A DNA stretch of 38,973 bases from Candidatus Woesearchaeota archaeon. Its GTDB lineage: Archaea; Nanobdellota; Nanobdellia; Woesearchaeales; WJKL01. Positions 17,444-26,480 of this stretch are shown piece by piece. Location: assembly GCA_018221125.1 (NCBI GenBank), contig JAAOYC010000032.1, positions 1-38,973 of the forward strand, written 5' to 3'. Both the position numbers and the translations under genes were made by a program. Below the pieces are notes generated by a model. The model was given only the letters and a program-made list of their open reading frames with translations, did not search any database and was not told where the DNA came from. Each line of letters opens with the position of its first letter. Position 1 is the stretch's first letter.

Positions 17444-18424
17444 TTGGATATTTCTATGGCATATAGTTTTGAAGAATTGAAACCACTGGAAACCCGAGAA
17501 ATTATTCACATCTCTCAGATGGGAGACAATAGAGATGAGAATGGTAATTTTTCTCTATTGAGAGGAAAGAAAAACACTTTTTTCTTTGAAAAAATGGGAG
17601 GATATGGAACAATTTACCGTCCATTTGAACCAGAAGTAGAAGAATCTCTTGATGATTTAGTTTCTTTTGTAAAAGAGGACTGCGCATCTGTAAATTTAAG
17701 ACATTTCCCCCCTTCTGTATTGGATAAGTATTTTTTTACAGTGATACCTCACGGAGGGACAAATAAACATTGGAGACTTTATCAAACACCTTTAACAGTT
17801 GAAGATTATGATGCTAAGCTTAAAAAATTCAGGAAGACTGGTTATGAGTATAGAGAATTAACTCCAGAAGATACACCTAAACTTATAGATTTGATCAAGG
17901 AATGGGCCAGAGGTAAAAAAGAAAGCGCAATGCGTGTATCGCTTGATTCTAATCTTGGAAGTGTACGAGATATTGATGAAAATATTGAAAAATTGCAAAA
18001 TATTCGCAGCGAAGTTGCATGGTTAGATTTTTTAGCAAGGGAACCCAAAGAATATGAAAAATTAATGGCTCAGCCATTAACTACTCTTTATGGAACTTTT
18101 AGAGATGGCCAGCTTTTATCATATATCTATACAGAAGGGAATGAATTCTTTATGGCTTTTCATTCCAGGGCTTCAAAAAGAGTGAATAGCAGATCTCCTC
18201 AAGAATTTTTAGATTTAGCAGTTGCAAGAGAATTTGCACAAAGAGGAGTTAAGAAATTTGACAGAGGATTTTTAAATATTAGAAAAGGGATGATCGGGCT
18301 TATTGAATACAAAAAGAAGTTTGGAGAGATAAAAGGAGCTATTGAAATAAATTGGGATGGTGTTTATTTGTGCAATTCTCCTGAATATAGATATTTACAA
18401 GAAAAAATTGATTTTAGTAATTGA
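17444..18424 (+). CDS. GNAT/DUF2156-like protein (326 aa)
   Basis: C-terminal half LYGTFRDGQLLSYIYTEGNEFFMAFHSRASKRVNSRSPQEFLDLAVAREFAQRGVKKFDRGFLNIRKGMIGLIEYKKKFG resembles GNAT/FemAB-like acyltransferases; start may be ATG 17456 (MAYSFEEL). Confidence 0.5.
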   Translation: MDISMAYSFEELKPLETREIIHISQMGDNRDENGNFSLLRGKKNTFFFEKMGGYGTIYRPFEPEVEESLDDLVSFVKEDCASVNLRHFPPSVLDKYFFTVIPHGGTNKHWRLYQTPLTVEDYDAKLKKFRKTGYEYRELTPEDTPKLIDLIKEWARGKKESAMRVSLDSNLGSVRDIDENIEKLQNIRSEVAWLDFLAREPKEYEKLMAQPLTTLYGTFRDGQLLSYIYTEGNEFFMAFHSRASKRVNSRSPQEFLDLAVAREFAQRGVKKFDRGFLNIRKGMIGLIEYKKKFGEIKGAIEINWDGVYLCNSPEYRYLQEKIDFSN

Positions 18425-18468
18425 TTATTTCTCAATAAACTTCTGCATCCTATTTACAAAGTCTTCTG
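18410..18468. repeat. left copy of ~59-bp direct repeat; carries remnant C-terminus EDFVNRMQKFIEK* (minus strand)
   Basis: gattttagtaattgattatttctcaataaacttctgcatcctatttacaaagtcttctg, near-identical to 19455-19511. Confidence 0.85.
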
Positions 18469-18593
18469 TGAGATAAACGCCCGTATAAAACAAGGGATTT
18501 AACAATTAGGGGCTAAGAAGCAAATCAAATATGCACTGGTCACTGGACATGTGCCCGCAAGATATATAAATTAACTTATCTTATTAGTAAGTT

Positions 18594-19439
18594 ATGAGTA
18601 AAGTAGATAATAAATTAGCTGTATTTCAGGGAAAACATATTAGAAAAATTTGGCATAATAATGAATGGTATTTTTCAGTAATTGATATTATAGATGCTTT
18701 AGATGCAAGTACTAGACCCAGAAAATATTGGTCTGATCTAAAAAAAAAACTTACTGAAGAAGGTTTTGAGTTGTCCGCAAAAATCGGACAACTGAAATTA
18801 GTGGCTTCTGATGGCAAATCTTACCTTACGGATTGTGTAAGTACCAAAAACACGTTTAGGATAATTCAATCTATTCCCTCTAAAAAAGCAGAACCTTTCA
18901 AACAATGGCTCGCAGAAGTAGGTTATCAAAGAGTACAAGAGATAGAAAATCCAGAACTTGCTCAGAAGCGAATGAAATCATTATACAAGGCAAAAGGTTA
19001 TTCTGATGAATGGATTGAGAAACGAGTTAGAGGTATTACAATAAGAGATGAATTGACTGATGAATGGGGTAAAAGGGGTGTAAAAACAAACAGGGAATAC
19101 TCTATTTTAACTGCAGAGATTTCTAAAACAACATTTGGTTTAACTCCTGGGGAATATCAAAAATTAAAAGGTCTCAAACACCAGAATTTAAGAGACCATA
19201 TGAATGATTTAGAATTAATATTTAATATGCTTGGAGAAGCTTCTACTACGAAGATTGCCAGGAATAAAGATGCACTTGGATTTGATGAAAACAAGACTGC
19301 TGCAAAAGGAAGAGGAGTGGTGGCAGGAGTAGCGAGAAAAGAATTAGAAAAAAGAAGTGGTGAGAAAGTAGTTAGTTCTGAGAATTATTTAGAAGCACCT
19401 GAAAAAGTAAAGAAGCTGAAGAATAAAAGAAAATCTTGA
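18594..19439 (+). CDS. Bro-N domain protein / phage antirepressor-like (DinD-like C-terminus)
   Basis: FQGKHIRKIWHNNEWYFSVIDIIDALDASTRPRKYWSDLKKKL and ITIRDELTDEWGKRGV...ILTAEISKTTFGLTPGEYQKLKGLKHQNLRDHMNDLELIFNMLGEASTT. Confidence 0.9.
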   Translation: MSKVDNKLAVFQGKHIRKIWHNNEWYFSVIDIIDALDASTRPRKYWSDLKKKLTEEGFELSAKIGQLKLVASDGKSYLTDCVSTKNTFRIIQSIPSKKAEPFKQWLAEVGYQRVQEIENPELAQKRMKSLYKAKGYSDEWIEKRVRGITIRDELTDEWGKRGVKTNREYSILTAEISKTTFGLTPGEYQKLKGLKHQNLRDHMNDLELIFNMLGEASTTKIARNKDALGFDENKTAAKGRGVVAGVARKELEKRSGEKVVSSENYLEAPEKVKKLKNKRKS

Positions 19440-19454
19440 AGCAAAATTAATATA

Positions 19455-19511
19455 GATTTTAGTTGATTTATTTCTCTATAAACTTCTGCATCCTGTTTAC
19501 AAAGTCTTCTG
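19455..19511. repeat. right copy of the direct repeat, within the 3' end of the nucleotidyltransferase gene
   Basis: gattttagttgatttatttctctataaacttctgcatcctgtttacaaagtcttctg. Confidence 0.85.
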
Positions 19512-20274
19512 CTTCTTTGTAGAGTTTTTCATATTCAGGGCCTTTTATCTCTTTTATTTCCCTGTGCGTGATGCCTTTCATAAGCTTATAGAATCTGTCC
19601 ATTGTTTTTGCATATTTTGCTTCCAGCTTGTGCTCTTTGACAAGTCTTTTCTCCAGCAAGTCTCCTGCGTATTGAGGAGAAGGCGGTGTTTCGCCAATAT
19701 GCATCAATGCTGCATGGGTTGCATCAATAACAGCCCAGTATAAATCTAAAGTTGCCTGGAGTATATGCCATTTTGAGTTTAATAATGTTCTTGGAGCCCG
19801 TCCAAAATAAACCCAGACAGACTCTTTTGTTGGCTTTATCCTTCCCTGGATAAGTAATGCCTGCATTGGGTCAAAGAATCCTGTATCCAGCAATGCAATT
19901 CCATCTCTTAGGATGTTTATTGCAACAGGGTCTCCTGCCCTTAGATATTCCCAGAAAGATGTTATTGTCATTGATGTTACATGCAGACGAGTTGATACTT
20001 TTCCCAGTGTTTTTTCAACTATCAACCTATACACTTCTATTACTTCTCTTGTCATCCTTATTGACAAGTCATCCACTACAATAAGAACATCAATGTCTCC
20101 TTTCTGGCCAACAGGTGTCTTTTTTCTTGCTGCTGAGCCGAACAGAACAACTGCTTTTAAGAAATCTCCGAATTCGTTTTTTAATCTTTTTGCAAAAGAC
20201 TTTGCAGCTGCAATGTCTTCATTCGGATATTTAACTATGTTAGGATGAGCGCCTTTTTTTAGTGTGAATTTCAA
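19468..20274 (-). CDS. nucleotidyltransferase (MNT-like) with C-terminal helical, possibly HEPN-like, domain (268 aa)
   Basis: VVLFGSAARKKTPVGQKGDIDVLIVVDD (GS-x-DxD motif); C-terminal helices TLDLYWAVIDATHAALMHIGETPPSP... Confidence 0.8.
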   Translation of the reverse strand: MKFTLKKGAHPNIVKYPNEDIAAAKSFAKRLKNEFGDFLKAVVLFGSAARKKTPVGQKGDIDVLIVVDDLSIRMTREVIEVYRLIVEKTLGKVSTRLHVTSMTITSFWEYLRAGDPVAINILRDGIALLDTGFFDPMQALLIQGRIKPTKESVWVYFGRAPRTLLNSKWHILQATLDLYWAVIDATHAALMHIGETPPSPQYAGDLLEKRLVKEHKLEAKYAKTMDRFYKLMKGITHREIKEIKGPEYEKLYKEAEDFVNRMQKFIEK

Positions 20275-20338
20275 ATCTATCTCCCTCTTTTATTGAAATT
20301 AGCATTAAATAGTATTTAAAAGTTGTGTTTTAATAAGA

Positions 20339-20496
20339 TTTACACAATGTGCTTCTTTCAGAACCACAAGTATAAAACTTTAGGTAAGTTTTACACAATT
20401 TGCTTCTTTCAATAAAGTTCATATCACTTTGCTCATGAACATACTTCATTTCAAAGAAATGAAGAACCACAAGTATAAAACTTTAGGTAAGTTTTA
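20339..20496. repeat. mosaic repeats in a divergent intergenic region
   Basis: tttacacaat(g/t)tgcttctttca at 20339-20360 and 20390-20411; gaaccacaagtataaaactttaggtaagtttta at 20361-20393 and 20464-20496. Confidence 0.85.
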
Positions 20497-20554
20497 TATA
20501 TAAGTGAGACAAATTGGTCATATGAACATCTTAAAAATAGAAAGGTTTAAATAA

Positions 20555-20572
20555 TTGGACTATTTAGTCCAA
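20555..20572. promoter_or_regulatory. perfect palindromic operator candidate TTGGACTATTTAGTCCAA
   Basis: 18-bp palindrome between the TATA-like aggtttaaat and ATG 20586 of the HTH-MNT gene. Confidence 0.55.
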
Positions 20573-20585
20573 ATAGATTGACCAA

Positions 20586-21116
20586 ATGATGCAACTAAAT
20601 GAACTATTAGGAAACAAGGAATTGTTCAGGATACTTAATTTCTTTATATCTAATCCTACAAAAGAATTTTCTCAGACAGCGGTGCGAAAGAAGATAGGAA
20701 TCTCTAAAACTACCTTGATTAAATGGATAGATAAGTTAGAAAAAAATGAGTTATTGAATCTGAGAAAAATAGGAACATCAAACTTGTATAAGCTAAGCAG
20801 GGAGAATGTTATCATCAAGCAGATAAAGATATTAAAGAGTCTACTGCAACTAGGGCCTTTGAAAAGTATTGATGCAGAAATTTATGTATATGGAAGTGCT
20901 GCAAGGGGGGAAGATGCAGAAGATAGTGATATTGATATCATGTTGATAGGAAAATTGAACAGGAAAGATGTAATTGAAGATATTGACAGGCTGGCTAAAA
21001 AAATAAAACGAAAGATAAGTTTCAAGATATTTGATAGGATAGAATGGTCAAAGATTGCAAGAGAAGATAATCCTTTTTATGAAAGAGTTGAAAAAGATAA
21101 GATAAGATTAGGATGA
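20586..21116 (+). CDS. HTH + minimal nucleotidyltransferase (MNT) protein, putative antitoxin/regulator
   Basis: N-term wHTH FSQTAVRKKIGISKTTLIKWIDKLEKNELL; YVYGSAARGEDAEDSDIDIMLIG. Confidence 0.9.
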   Translation: MMQLNELLGNKELFRILNFFISNPTKEFSQTAVRKKIGISKTTLIKWIDKLEKNELLNLRKIGTSNLYKLSRENVIIKQIKILKSLLQLGPLKSIDAEIYVYGSAARGEDAEDSDIDIMLIGKLNRKDVIEDIDRLAKKIKRKISFKIFDRIEWSKIAREDNPFYERVEKDKIRLG

Positions 21117-21535
21117 ATATAAGAAAAGCGATTGAGGAGAGATTTTTAGAAAAAATTGAGATGGATAATGAATTGATTAGCAAGGAATTTGATGAGTCTG
21201 CCTATGATTTTGAAAAAGCACAAAAAGCTTTTGAAGAAGAAGATTACAAGTGGAGCATTGTGAAAAGTTATTATTCTGTATTCCATTCAGCAAAAGCAAT
21301 GTTGTTTGCATTAGGATTGAAAGAAAGAAAACATTTTGCAATAAGTATAGTATTAGAAGATCTTAACTTAAGAGGCAAATTAGAATCAATCTATGTAAAT
21401 GATTTTAAAGCAGCTAGTTCTGCAAGAGAAGATGCTGATTATCATTATTCTTATTCAAAGAAATCTGCACTGCATATTTTAGAGATTGCAGAAGAATTTA
21501 ATGATAAGATGGAAAAATTAGTAAAAGAGCTGTAA
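21113..21535 (+). CDS. HEPN domain protein, putative toxin/RNase partner of MNT
   Basis: KSYYSVFHSAKAMLFALGLKERKHFAIS and AREDADYHY (Rx5H); overlaps the MNT stop by 4 nt (ATGA). Confidence 0.88.
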   Translation: MNIRKAIEERFLEKIEMDNELISKEFDESAYDFEKAQKAFEEEDYKWSIVKSYYSVFHSAKAMLFALGLKERKHFAISIVLEDLNLRGKLESIYVNDFKAASSAREDADYHYSYSKKSALHILEIAEEFNDKMEKLVKEL

Positions 21536-21536
21536 A

Positions 21537-22184
21537 ATGGCTAAGGAAGATCTAGAGAAAGTATTGAAGAAGAAAGTTGAGCCTTTGCTAGAAGAATCAA
21601 TGCACAAGATTTTAGGTGTAACTATTTCTGAGTTTGGGAAAGATATCACTGACAGTATTGAGAAAAATCCTTTGATTGCCTATGATATTGATATTAGATT
21701 GGGTTTTAAGGCAGCAAAAAAACTGTTCAAGAAGCAGTTCTTGACAAGGATGCTGCAGACTAATTTTGGAAACATCTCTGCTGTTGCAAAAGTAACTGAA
21801 TTAGACAGGAGAAGCGTGCATAGAGCTGTAAAGGAATTGGGAATAGGAATAAAAGGGATTAGAAGAGATATGATTAAAGCTGATTATTATCGTCGAGAAG
21901 CTGTTGGAGAGATATTGAAAGGGACTTTGGACAGTTATAAGACAGTGATCAGGCCTGGAAAGCTAGAGAATATGTATGAGAATGTTGACAAGATAAGCTT
22001 TGATATTGTGAAAGAACTACCTGCAATAGAGATGAGCTGGGATGCTGCTGAGAAGATGTTTGAAATCCAGTATTTTGAGAAAGCACTTAAGGAGAATAAA
22101 GGCAATGTTTCCAGAACAGCGCGTAGAATAGGTTTAAGATATGAAACTTTGCATAGGAAGCTGAAGAAGTTAGGGTTGAAGTAG
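21537..22184 (+). CDS. protein with two Fis-type (HTH_8) helix-turn-helix domains
   Basis: KKQFLTRMLQTNFGNISAVAKVTELDRRSVHRAVKELGI and EIQYFEKALKENKGNVSRTARRIGLRYETLHRKLKKLGLK. Confidence 0.85.
   Translation: MAKEDLEKVLKKKVEPLLEESMHKILGVTISEFGKDITDSIEKNPLIAYDIDIRLGFKAAKKLFKKQFLTRMLQTNFGNISAVAKVTELDRRSVHRAVKELGIGIKGIRRDMIKADYYRREAVGEILKGTLDSYKTVIRPGKLENMYENVDKISFDIVKELPAIEMSWDAAEKMFEIQYFEKALKENKGNVSRTARRIGLRYETLHRKLKKLGLK
22140..22184 (+). repeat. left copy of 45-bp direct repeat (3' end of Fis-type gene)
   Basis: tatgaaactttgcataggaagctgaagaagttagggttgaagtag; 41/45 identical to 30768-30812. Confidence 0.88.
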
Positions 22185-22185
22185 A

Positions 22186-22776
22186 TTAAGATGAATATTT
22201 TTGAATGAATTCTTCTACTTTGCTGTTGAAAAGATTTTCAGTTTCTTGTTCTTGTTGTTCTTGGATCTTCTTATAATGCTTTACAATAGGAATATGAAGT
22301 ACAGCAGGTATAATCCCTCCCACAATAGCTCCTAAAACTGAACCAGCTGGGGCAGCAACATAAGCAATATTCTGGCTTTCTGTTAAGTAGTCAGCTAAAG
22401 TTCCTGCACCGATTGCTCCTCCAATATAACCAGCTACTGCAAATGTTATGCATGATGCTATAGCACTATATCCTGGAAGAGTGGGTGTGTCTTCTATATT
22501 TTCTTTAAGCATATCCCTTAAGTTTGGCAATTCTGATAATTCTTTTCCCCAGTTAGGAATTGAAAGGGTTTTTTCACTAAGTGAAGCATTCCTTATTGAA
22601 TGATAATGAACTATTTGACAAAACTCTTCATAATAATCTTTACCAAGTCCTTTAAGTTCATTTGCAACATGAGATTTAAGATTTTCTAAATCTGATTCTT
22701 CTAAACCCCATGAATCGGAATTTAATCTAAGAGAATCCCAAGCCTCCATTGCTGGTGTAATTATTTCCATTAACAT
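22186..22776 (-). CDS. hypothetical membrane protein, glycine-zipper 2TM (196 aa); cluster gene J
   Basis: YSAIASCITFAVAGYIGGAIGAGTL...YVAAPAGSVLGAIVGGIIPAVLHI; SD ggagaataaaaaatg. Confidence 0.75.
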   Translation of the reverse strand: MLMEIITPAMEAWDSLRLNSDSWGLEESDLENLKSHVANELKGLGKDYYEEFCQIVHYHSIRNASLSEKTLSIPNWGKELSELPNLRDMLKENIEDTPTLPGYSAIASCITFAVAGYIGGAIGAGTLADYLTESQNIAYVAAPAGSVLGAIVGGIIPAVLHIPIVKHYKKIQEQQEQETENLFNSKVEEFIQKYSS

Positions 22777-22779
22777 TTT

Positions 22780-23064
22780 TTATTCTCCTTCAGTCATATC
22801 TGCCAATAATATTGCAAGTCCTCCAACAACTTCATCTCTTTCTCTGAGTCTCTGTTCATATCCAAAACGGTTTTTAGGGTTAGGATTATTGAATTTAAAT
22901 GTAACATTTTGAAAATAGTTTCCACAATCCTCTGCTTTTACTTCTACGTAATTTCCATAAGATTCTAGCCGTCTACCACTGTGTAGTCTGTTTGGATGTT
23001 GTGTAAGATAGAATCTTACCTGATCCATCTGTTCCCAATTCAATCCATCTACTTTTATTTTCAT
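22780..23064 (-). CDS. hypothetical protein (94 aa); cluster gene I
   Basis: Likely ATG at 23064 (MKIKVDGLNWEQ) after gtgataaataaaaag; track start 23079 is upstream. Confidence 0.7.
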   Translation of the reverse strand: MKIKVDGLNWEQMDQVRFYLTQHPNRLHSGRRLESYGNYVEVKAEDCGNYFQNVTFKFNNPNPKNRFGYEQRLRERDEVVGGLAILLADMTEGE

Positions 23065-23068
23065 CTTT

Positions 23069-23557
23069 TTATTTATCACTGCCTAAAATATCTTCAACCC
23101 CTTTTGATAAAGGTCTTTCAACAATACTTCTTTCTATCTCTTTTGCTTCCTCAGAAGTTATTGGTTCTGTCCAAAAATGTTCGCCTATACTGGCTTTCAT
23201 TTGCTTTACTACTTCATCAGCATATAATTTCCTTATTGCTCCACAAGGTTGATCTCTGCCCTCTTTGTATAATGCAACATATTCTTCTGTTATTTTTTCT
23301 TCGCCTCTTAATAATTTCAGCACTGCTGCAATCTTTTTAGGATTACGTTCACTTATCTTATCCATCAGTTCGCCTCTTTCTGACAGTTTTTTGCCTACTA
23401 ATAAATCTGCAATAGGTGGATTATGATAATATAGTGAAACAGGTTTTCCATCTTCATAGTGTACTATCACTGCAGTTGTCTCTTCTGGGATTAAACCAGT
23501 TTTGTCTGTGCCATCTATTGCATACGTTTCCTTAACTAATCTAGATTCTATTGTCAT
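23069..23557 (-). CDS. hypothetical protein (162 aa); cluster gene H
   Basis: Likely ATG at 23557 (MTIESRLVKETYAIDG) preceded by gaggttaaaa; longer track start would overlap gene G. Confidence 0.7.
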   Translation of the reverse strand: MTIESRLVKETYAIDGTDKTGLIPEETTAVIVHYEDGKPVSLYYHNPPIADLLVGKKLSERGELMDKISERNPKKIAAVLKLLRGEEKITEEYVALYKEGRDQPCGAIRKLYADEVVKQMKASIGEHFWTEPITSEEAKEIERSIVERPLSKGVEDILGSDK

Positions 23558-23565
23558 TTTTAACC

Positions 23566-24444
23566 TCATGGGTCTAACATAAACAATCTTTTTCTCCATT
23601 TAGGGTTTAGTAAAACATCTCCGTAATTTTCTACAAGTCTAACTGAATCTTCAAATAGATTATCTGCTTGGATAAGCAAAGATGGCGCATCATAAGATAA
23701 GCAAGGCCCATCAAATTCTTGCAGCATTTCAACTAATTCAGATTTAGCTTTGTCTATTCCTGGATTATCTGGTGCATTGATTTTTCCCAGACATACTGTA
23801 CCTACGCAAGATTGCGTTATAGGAGATTCTCCATTTATTACATGGAAACCTGAGTAAATATCAGGCAATGTGCTTTTTAGTTCATGTAATTTCTCATGCA
23901 TTTTTGCAAGTGTTTCTTTTCTGTCAATAACTAGAGCTTCACATTCTTCTACTCTGCTAAAATTCTCTTCTGGATTTTCCAAGACTCTTTTAAGAGTTCT
24001 ATAAAGACGTAATGGTGAAGGGCTATCCTCCAAATCTTCAATATTTGCTGCATCAATGATATAACCCACTCTTAAAAGTCTTGCAGCGCTGTTAGTGACT
24101 TCCCTATTACAAGCATCACCAAGACCAAAACGTCTTGCAATTCTTTCAGCAAGTTCCCTTTCCTCATCAGTAGCTCCTGGATAATTTTCAAGCAAATCTA
24201 AATAAGCGCTTAAAGGCTCTGTGTATTCTTTTTTTGATTTGCCTTCTCCATCTATAAGAACTTTCATATCACCGGGCTTTACTTTTAATTCTCCTGCATG
24301 TTCTTTGACTATTCTGTCTACTTTTCTGCCGATATCAACTACATCCTGGGATTTACAGCTAAAATATACACTGTCTACCCAAAACTGATCATTTGCATCT
24401 ATGCAATATACATTTGGTTTTACTACATCAAATTTTATTTCCAT
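23566..24444 (-). CDS. hypothetical protein (292 aa); cluster gene G
   Basis: Complete ORF preceded by ataaaggtgaataaaaatgg. Confidence 0.75.
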   Translation of the reverse strand: MEIKFDVVKPNVYCIDANDQFWVDSVYFSCKSQDVVDIGRKVDRIVKEHAGELKVKPGDMKVLIDGEGKSKKEYTEPLSAYLDLLENYPGATDEERELAERIARRFGLGDACNREVTNSAARLLRVGYIIDAANIEDLEDSPSPLRLYRTLKRVLENPEENFSRVEECEALVIDRKETLAKMHEKLHELKSTLPDIYSGFHVINGESPITQSCVGTVCLGKINAPDNPGIDKAKSELVEMLQEFDGPCLSYDAPSLLIQADNLFEDSVRLVENYGDVLLNPKWRKRLFMLDP

Positions 24445-24446
24445 TT

Positions 24447-24947
24447 TTATTCACCTTTATCAAGAAGAGCTCCATAATTAATCAACCAGGGATGCTCTTG
24501 TACAAATTCATTGAATAATTCCTTGAATCTTTCTCCTAATTCCTCGAATTGCTGGTAATATAATTCAGTGTGTCTTTTAATTGCAGGCGTGGTATGTTCT
24601 GGATTCTGGACTTTAATGCAGTTCACACCCATTTCTCTTGCTGATTCTATAATATACTGCTCAAAATCTACAAAAGACTTGTCTTCCTGAGATGGATATT
24701 CATATTCTTCGACTGCCATTGTTACATATTGACTTACGTGTGAGGCTACTGACACCTCTTTGCTGCCAATGTTTACTTTATTTCCCGCACCAATGATAAC
24801 TCCAATAAGTGCCTTAGCCTCATAGCCTACTCCCTTTTCAGGATCAAATCCATAAACAATAACACTTGGTCTTAATCCACCTTCGAATTCTACCTTATAT
24901 TCTAAACTAATTTCTTCTTTTCTTGGTTCTTGTGTTTCTTCTGTCAT
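24447..24947 (-). CDS. hypothetical protein (166 aa); cluster gene F
   Basis: Complete ORF ending ...LLDKGE; preceded by aaaaggtgaataaaaaatg. Confidence 0.75.
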   Translation of the reverse strand: MTEETQEPRKEEISLEYKVEFEGGLRPSVIVYGFDPEKGVGYEAKALIGVIIGAGNKVNIGSKEVSVASHVSQYVTMAVEEYEYPSQEDKSFVDFEQYIIESAREMGVNCIKVQNPEHTTPAIKRHTELYYQQFEELGERFKELFNEFVQEHPWLINYGALLDKGE

Positions 24948-24950
24948 TTT

Positions 24951-25373
24951 TTATTCACCTTTTGAGTCAGGTGCTTTAAGTTCAGCTTTTGCGTCAAGTA
25001 CTTGAAGTTCACCTGCATATTGTCTTACTCTATAATAACCATCTTTGAAATCGCAAAAGAATTCTTTTACCATATCTACATAATCATATCCTATAGTAAC
25101 TCCTAAACCAAATCCCACTCCTAGAGTCAATAAAGTTGCTAAATCACTGCTTTCAAATGCATAGTGGGTAAAAGTTGCGACACCACTTAAAACAGCAACA
25201 GGCAAAGCAACTCCGCCAACTGCTTTTAGAAAGCTCTTGTTTCTCTCGCTTTTAGCTTCACCTAAACAATCTTCTATTCCTTCTCTCTTCTTAAGATTAT
25301 CCAAAGCTTGATCTAACTTTTCTGTATCAATTTTTTCATTGAGGTTTGAATAGTCTCCTTCTGGACATTTCAT
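24951..25373 (-). CDS. hypothetical 2TM membrane protein (140 aa); cluster gene E
   Basis: AVGGVALPVAVLSGVATFTHYAFESSDLATLLTLGVGFGLGVTIGYD; start overlaps the gene D stop. Confidence 0.75.
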   Translation of the reverse strand: MKCPEGDYSNLNEKIDTEKLDQALDNLKKREGIEDCLGEAKSERNKSFLKAVGGVALPVAVLSGVATFTHYAFESSDLATLLTLGVGFGLGVTIGYDYVDMVKEFFCDFKDGYYRVRQYAGELQVLDAKAELKAPDSKGE

Positions 25374-25843
25374 TCTTCATCACCTACTTTTGTTCTAGAA
25401 ACATAAAACTGCGCTGTTGCGTGCATAGAATATTCAACCTTTTTTGATTTTTCCCAAAGGTTGTTGAAAATATAATCATCTATAACATCTGGTTTTATAT
25501 TACCCATTATATCACTATCTTCTGTGCGTGCATCAAGATCTACTGGAGGTCTGACTTCTTGTTCAACAAAATTAACACTAAAATAAGGAACTCCTAATTC
25601 TTCTGCCATACGCATTGAAGAACGAAATATTTCTCCTGAGCCATATTCCTCCCTGATTCTTTTAGAGGGCATAGATACAATATAATTTCTTGGACCTAGA
25701 TAAGCAGAGCTGACCATTGTCAATTCATCTGGTTCAATCTTGTCATCAAGTGTTTTTGCAAAGTAGAAACGATCTAATTCAGCTAGTCTGAATACTCCGT
25801 CTTTCAAAACAATTAATTGTGGTTTTGGTTTTTCTTCTGTCAT
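25370..25843 (-). CDS. hypothetical protein (157 aa); cluster gene D
   Basis: Complete ORF preceded by caggtgaataaaaaatg. Confidence 0.75.
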   Translation of the reverse strand: MTEEKPKPQLIVLKDGVFRLAELDRFYFAKTLDDKIEPDELTMVSSAYLGPRNYIVSMPSKRIREEYGSGEIFRSSMRMAEELGVPYFSVNFVEQEVRPPVDLDARTEDSDIMGNIKPDVIDDYIFNNLWEKSKKVEYSMHATAQFYVSRTKVGDEE

Positions 25844-25850
25844 TTTTTAT

Positions 25851-26477
25851 TCACCTGTATCCTAATCCTACTATTGGAAGTGCATATTGCACTATAACAT
25901 TTCCTTGTTCATCCAGAACCTGGAAACCTAGAATTGAAACTGATTTACCTAAAAATTCTTTCAGAGAAATTAAATTTAATTTTTCTTCTGGAAAGCGTGG
26001 TTCTAAAGATGATTCTAGTTGGTTAAGTTTTTCAAGTGGTGGATCCTTTATGAGTTCAAAATTATCGTATGGTTCATTTTCAGGGAGTAGATCTTTTTTT
26101 TCTATTTTTTCAAGCAGTGGAATTCTTTTTTCTATTTTATCTCTGTCAAAAAACTCTTCAAGAGAAGATAAATTTTCTTCTCGATAATTAGGTTGGTCTT
26201 TTATGACTAATTCAGGAAAGTGTTTAAGTCTTATATCATCATATAAATCAAGTGAATAAACAACTACTCTTGCTCCTAAACCAATTCTTAATGGAATATC
26301 CATTCTAAAAGGCTCTTCATGCCCTTCCAGTCTGAACTCCAGGCTTCCCTGATGTTTAACAGCATAGCTATCCATACCTAAGAATTTTTTAGCTTCTATC
26401 TGCTCATGAGATGACTCCTGTACAACTCTTCCTTCTGTATGAGGAATTTCCTTACCATCTAAATATAGTCTTTCCAT
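25851..26477 (-). CDS. hypothetical protein (208 aa); cluster gene C
   Basis: Complete ORF preceded by aaaggtgaataaaaaatgg. Confidence 0.75.
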   Translation of the reverse strand: MERLYLDGKEIPHTEGRVVQESSHEQIEAKKFLGMDSYAVKHQGSLEFRLEGHEEPFRMDIPLRIGLGARVVVYSLDLYDDIRLKHFPELVIKDQPNYREENLSSLEEFFDRDKIEKRIPLLEKIEKKDLLPENEPYDNFELIKDPPLEKLNQLESSLEPRFPEEKLNLISLKEFLGKSVSILGFQVLDEQGNVIVQYALPIVGLGYR

Positions 26478-26480
26478 TTT

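Noticed and set aside
18469-18590. Non-coding segment before the Bro-N gene considered as an integron attC site
   Set aside because: Lacks a convincing RYYYAAC/GTTRRRY pair and imperfect-palindrome structure; no integron integrase in window.
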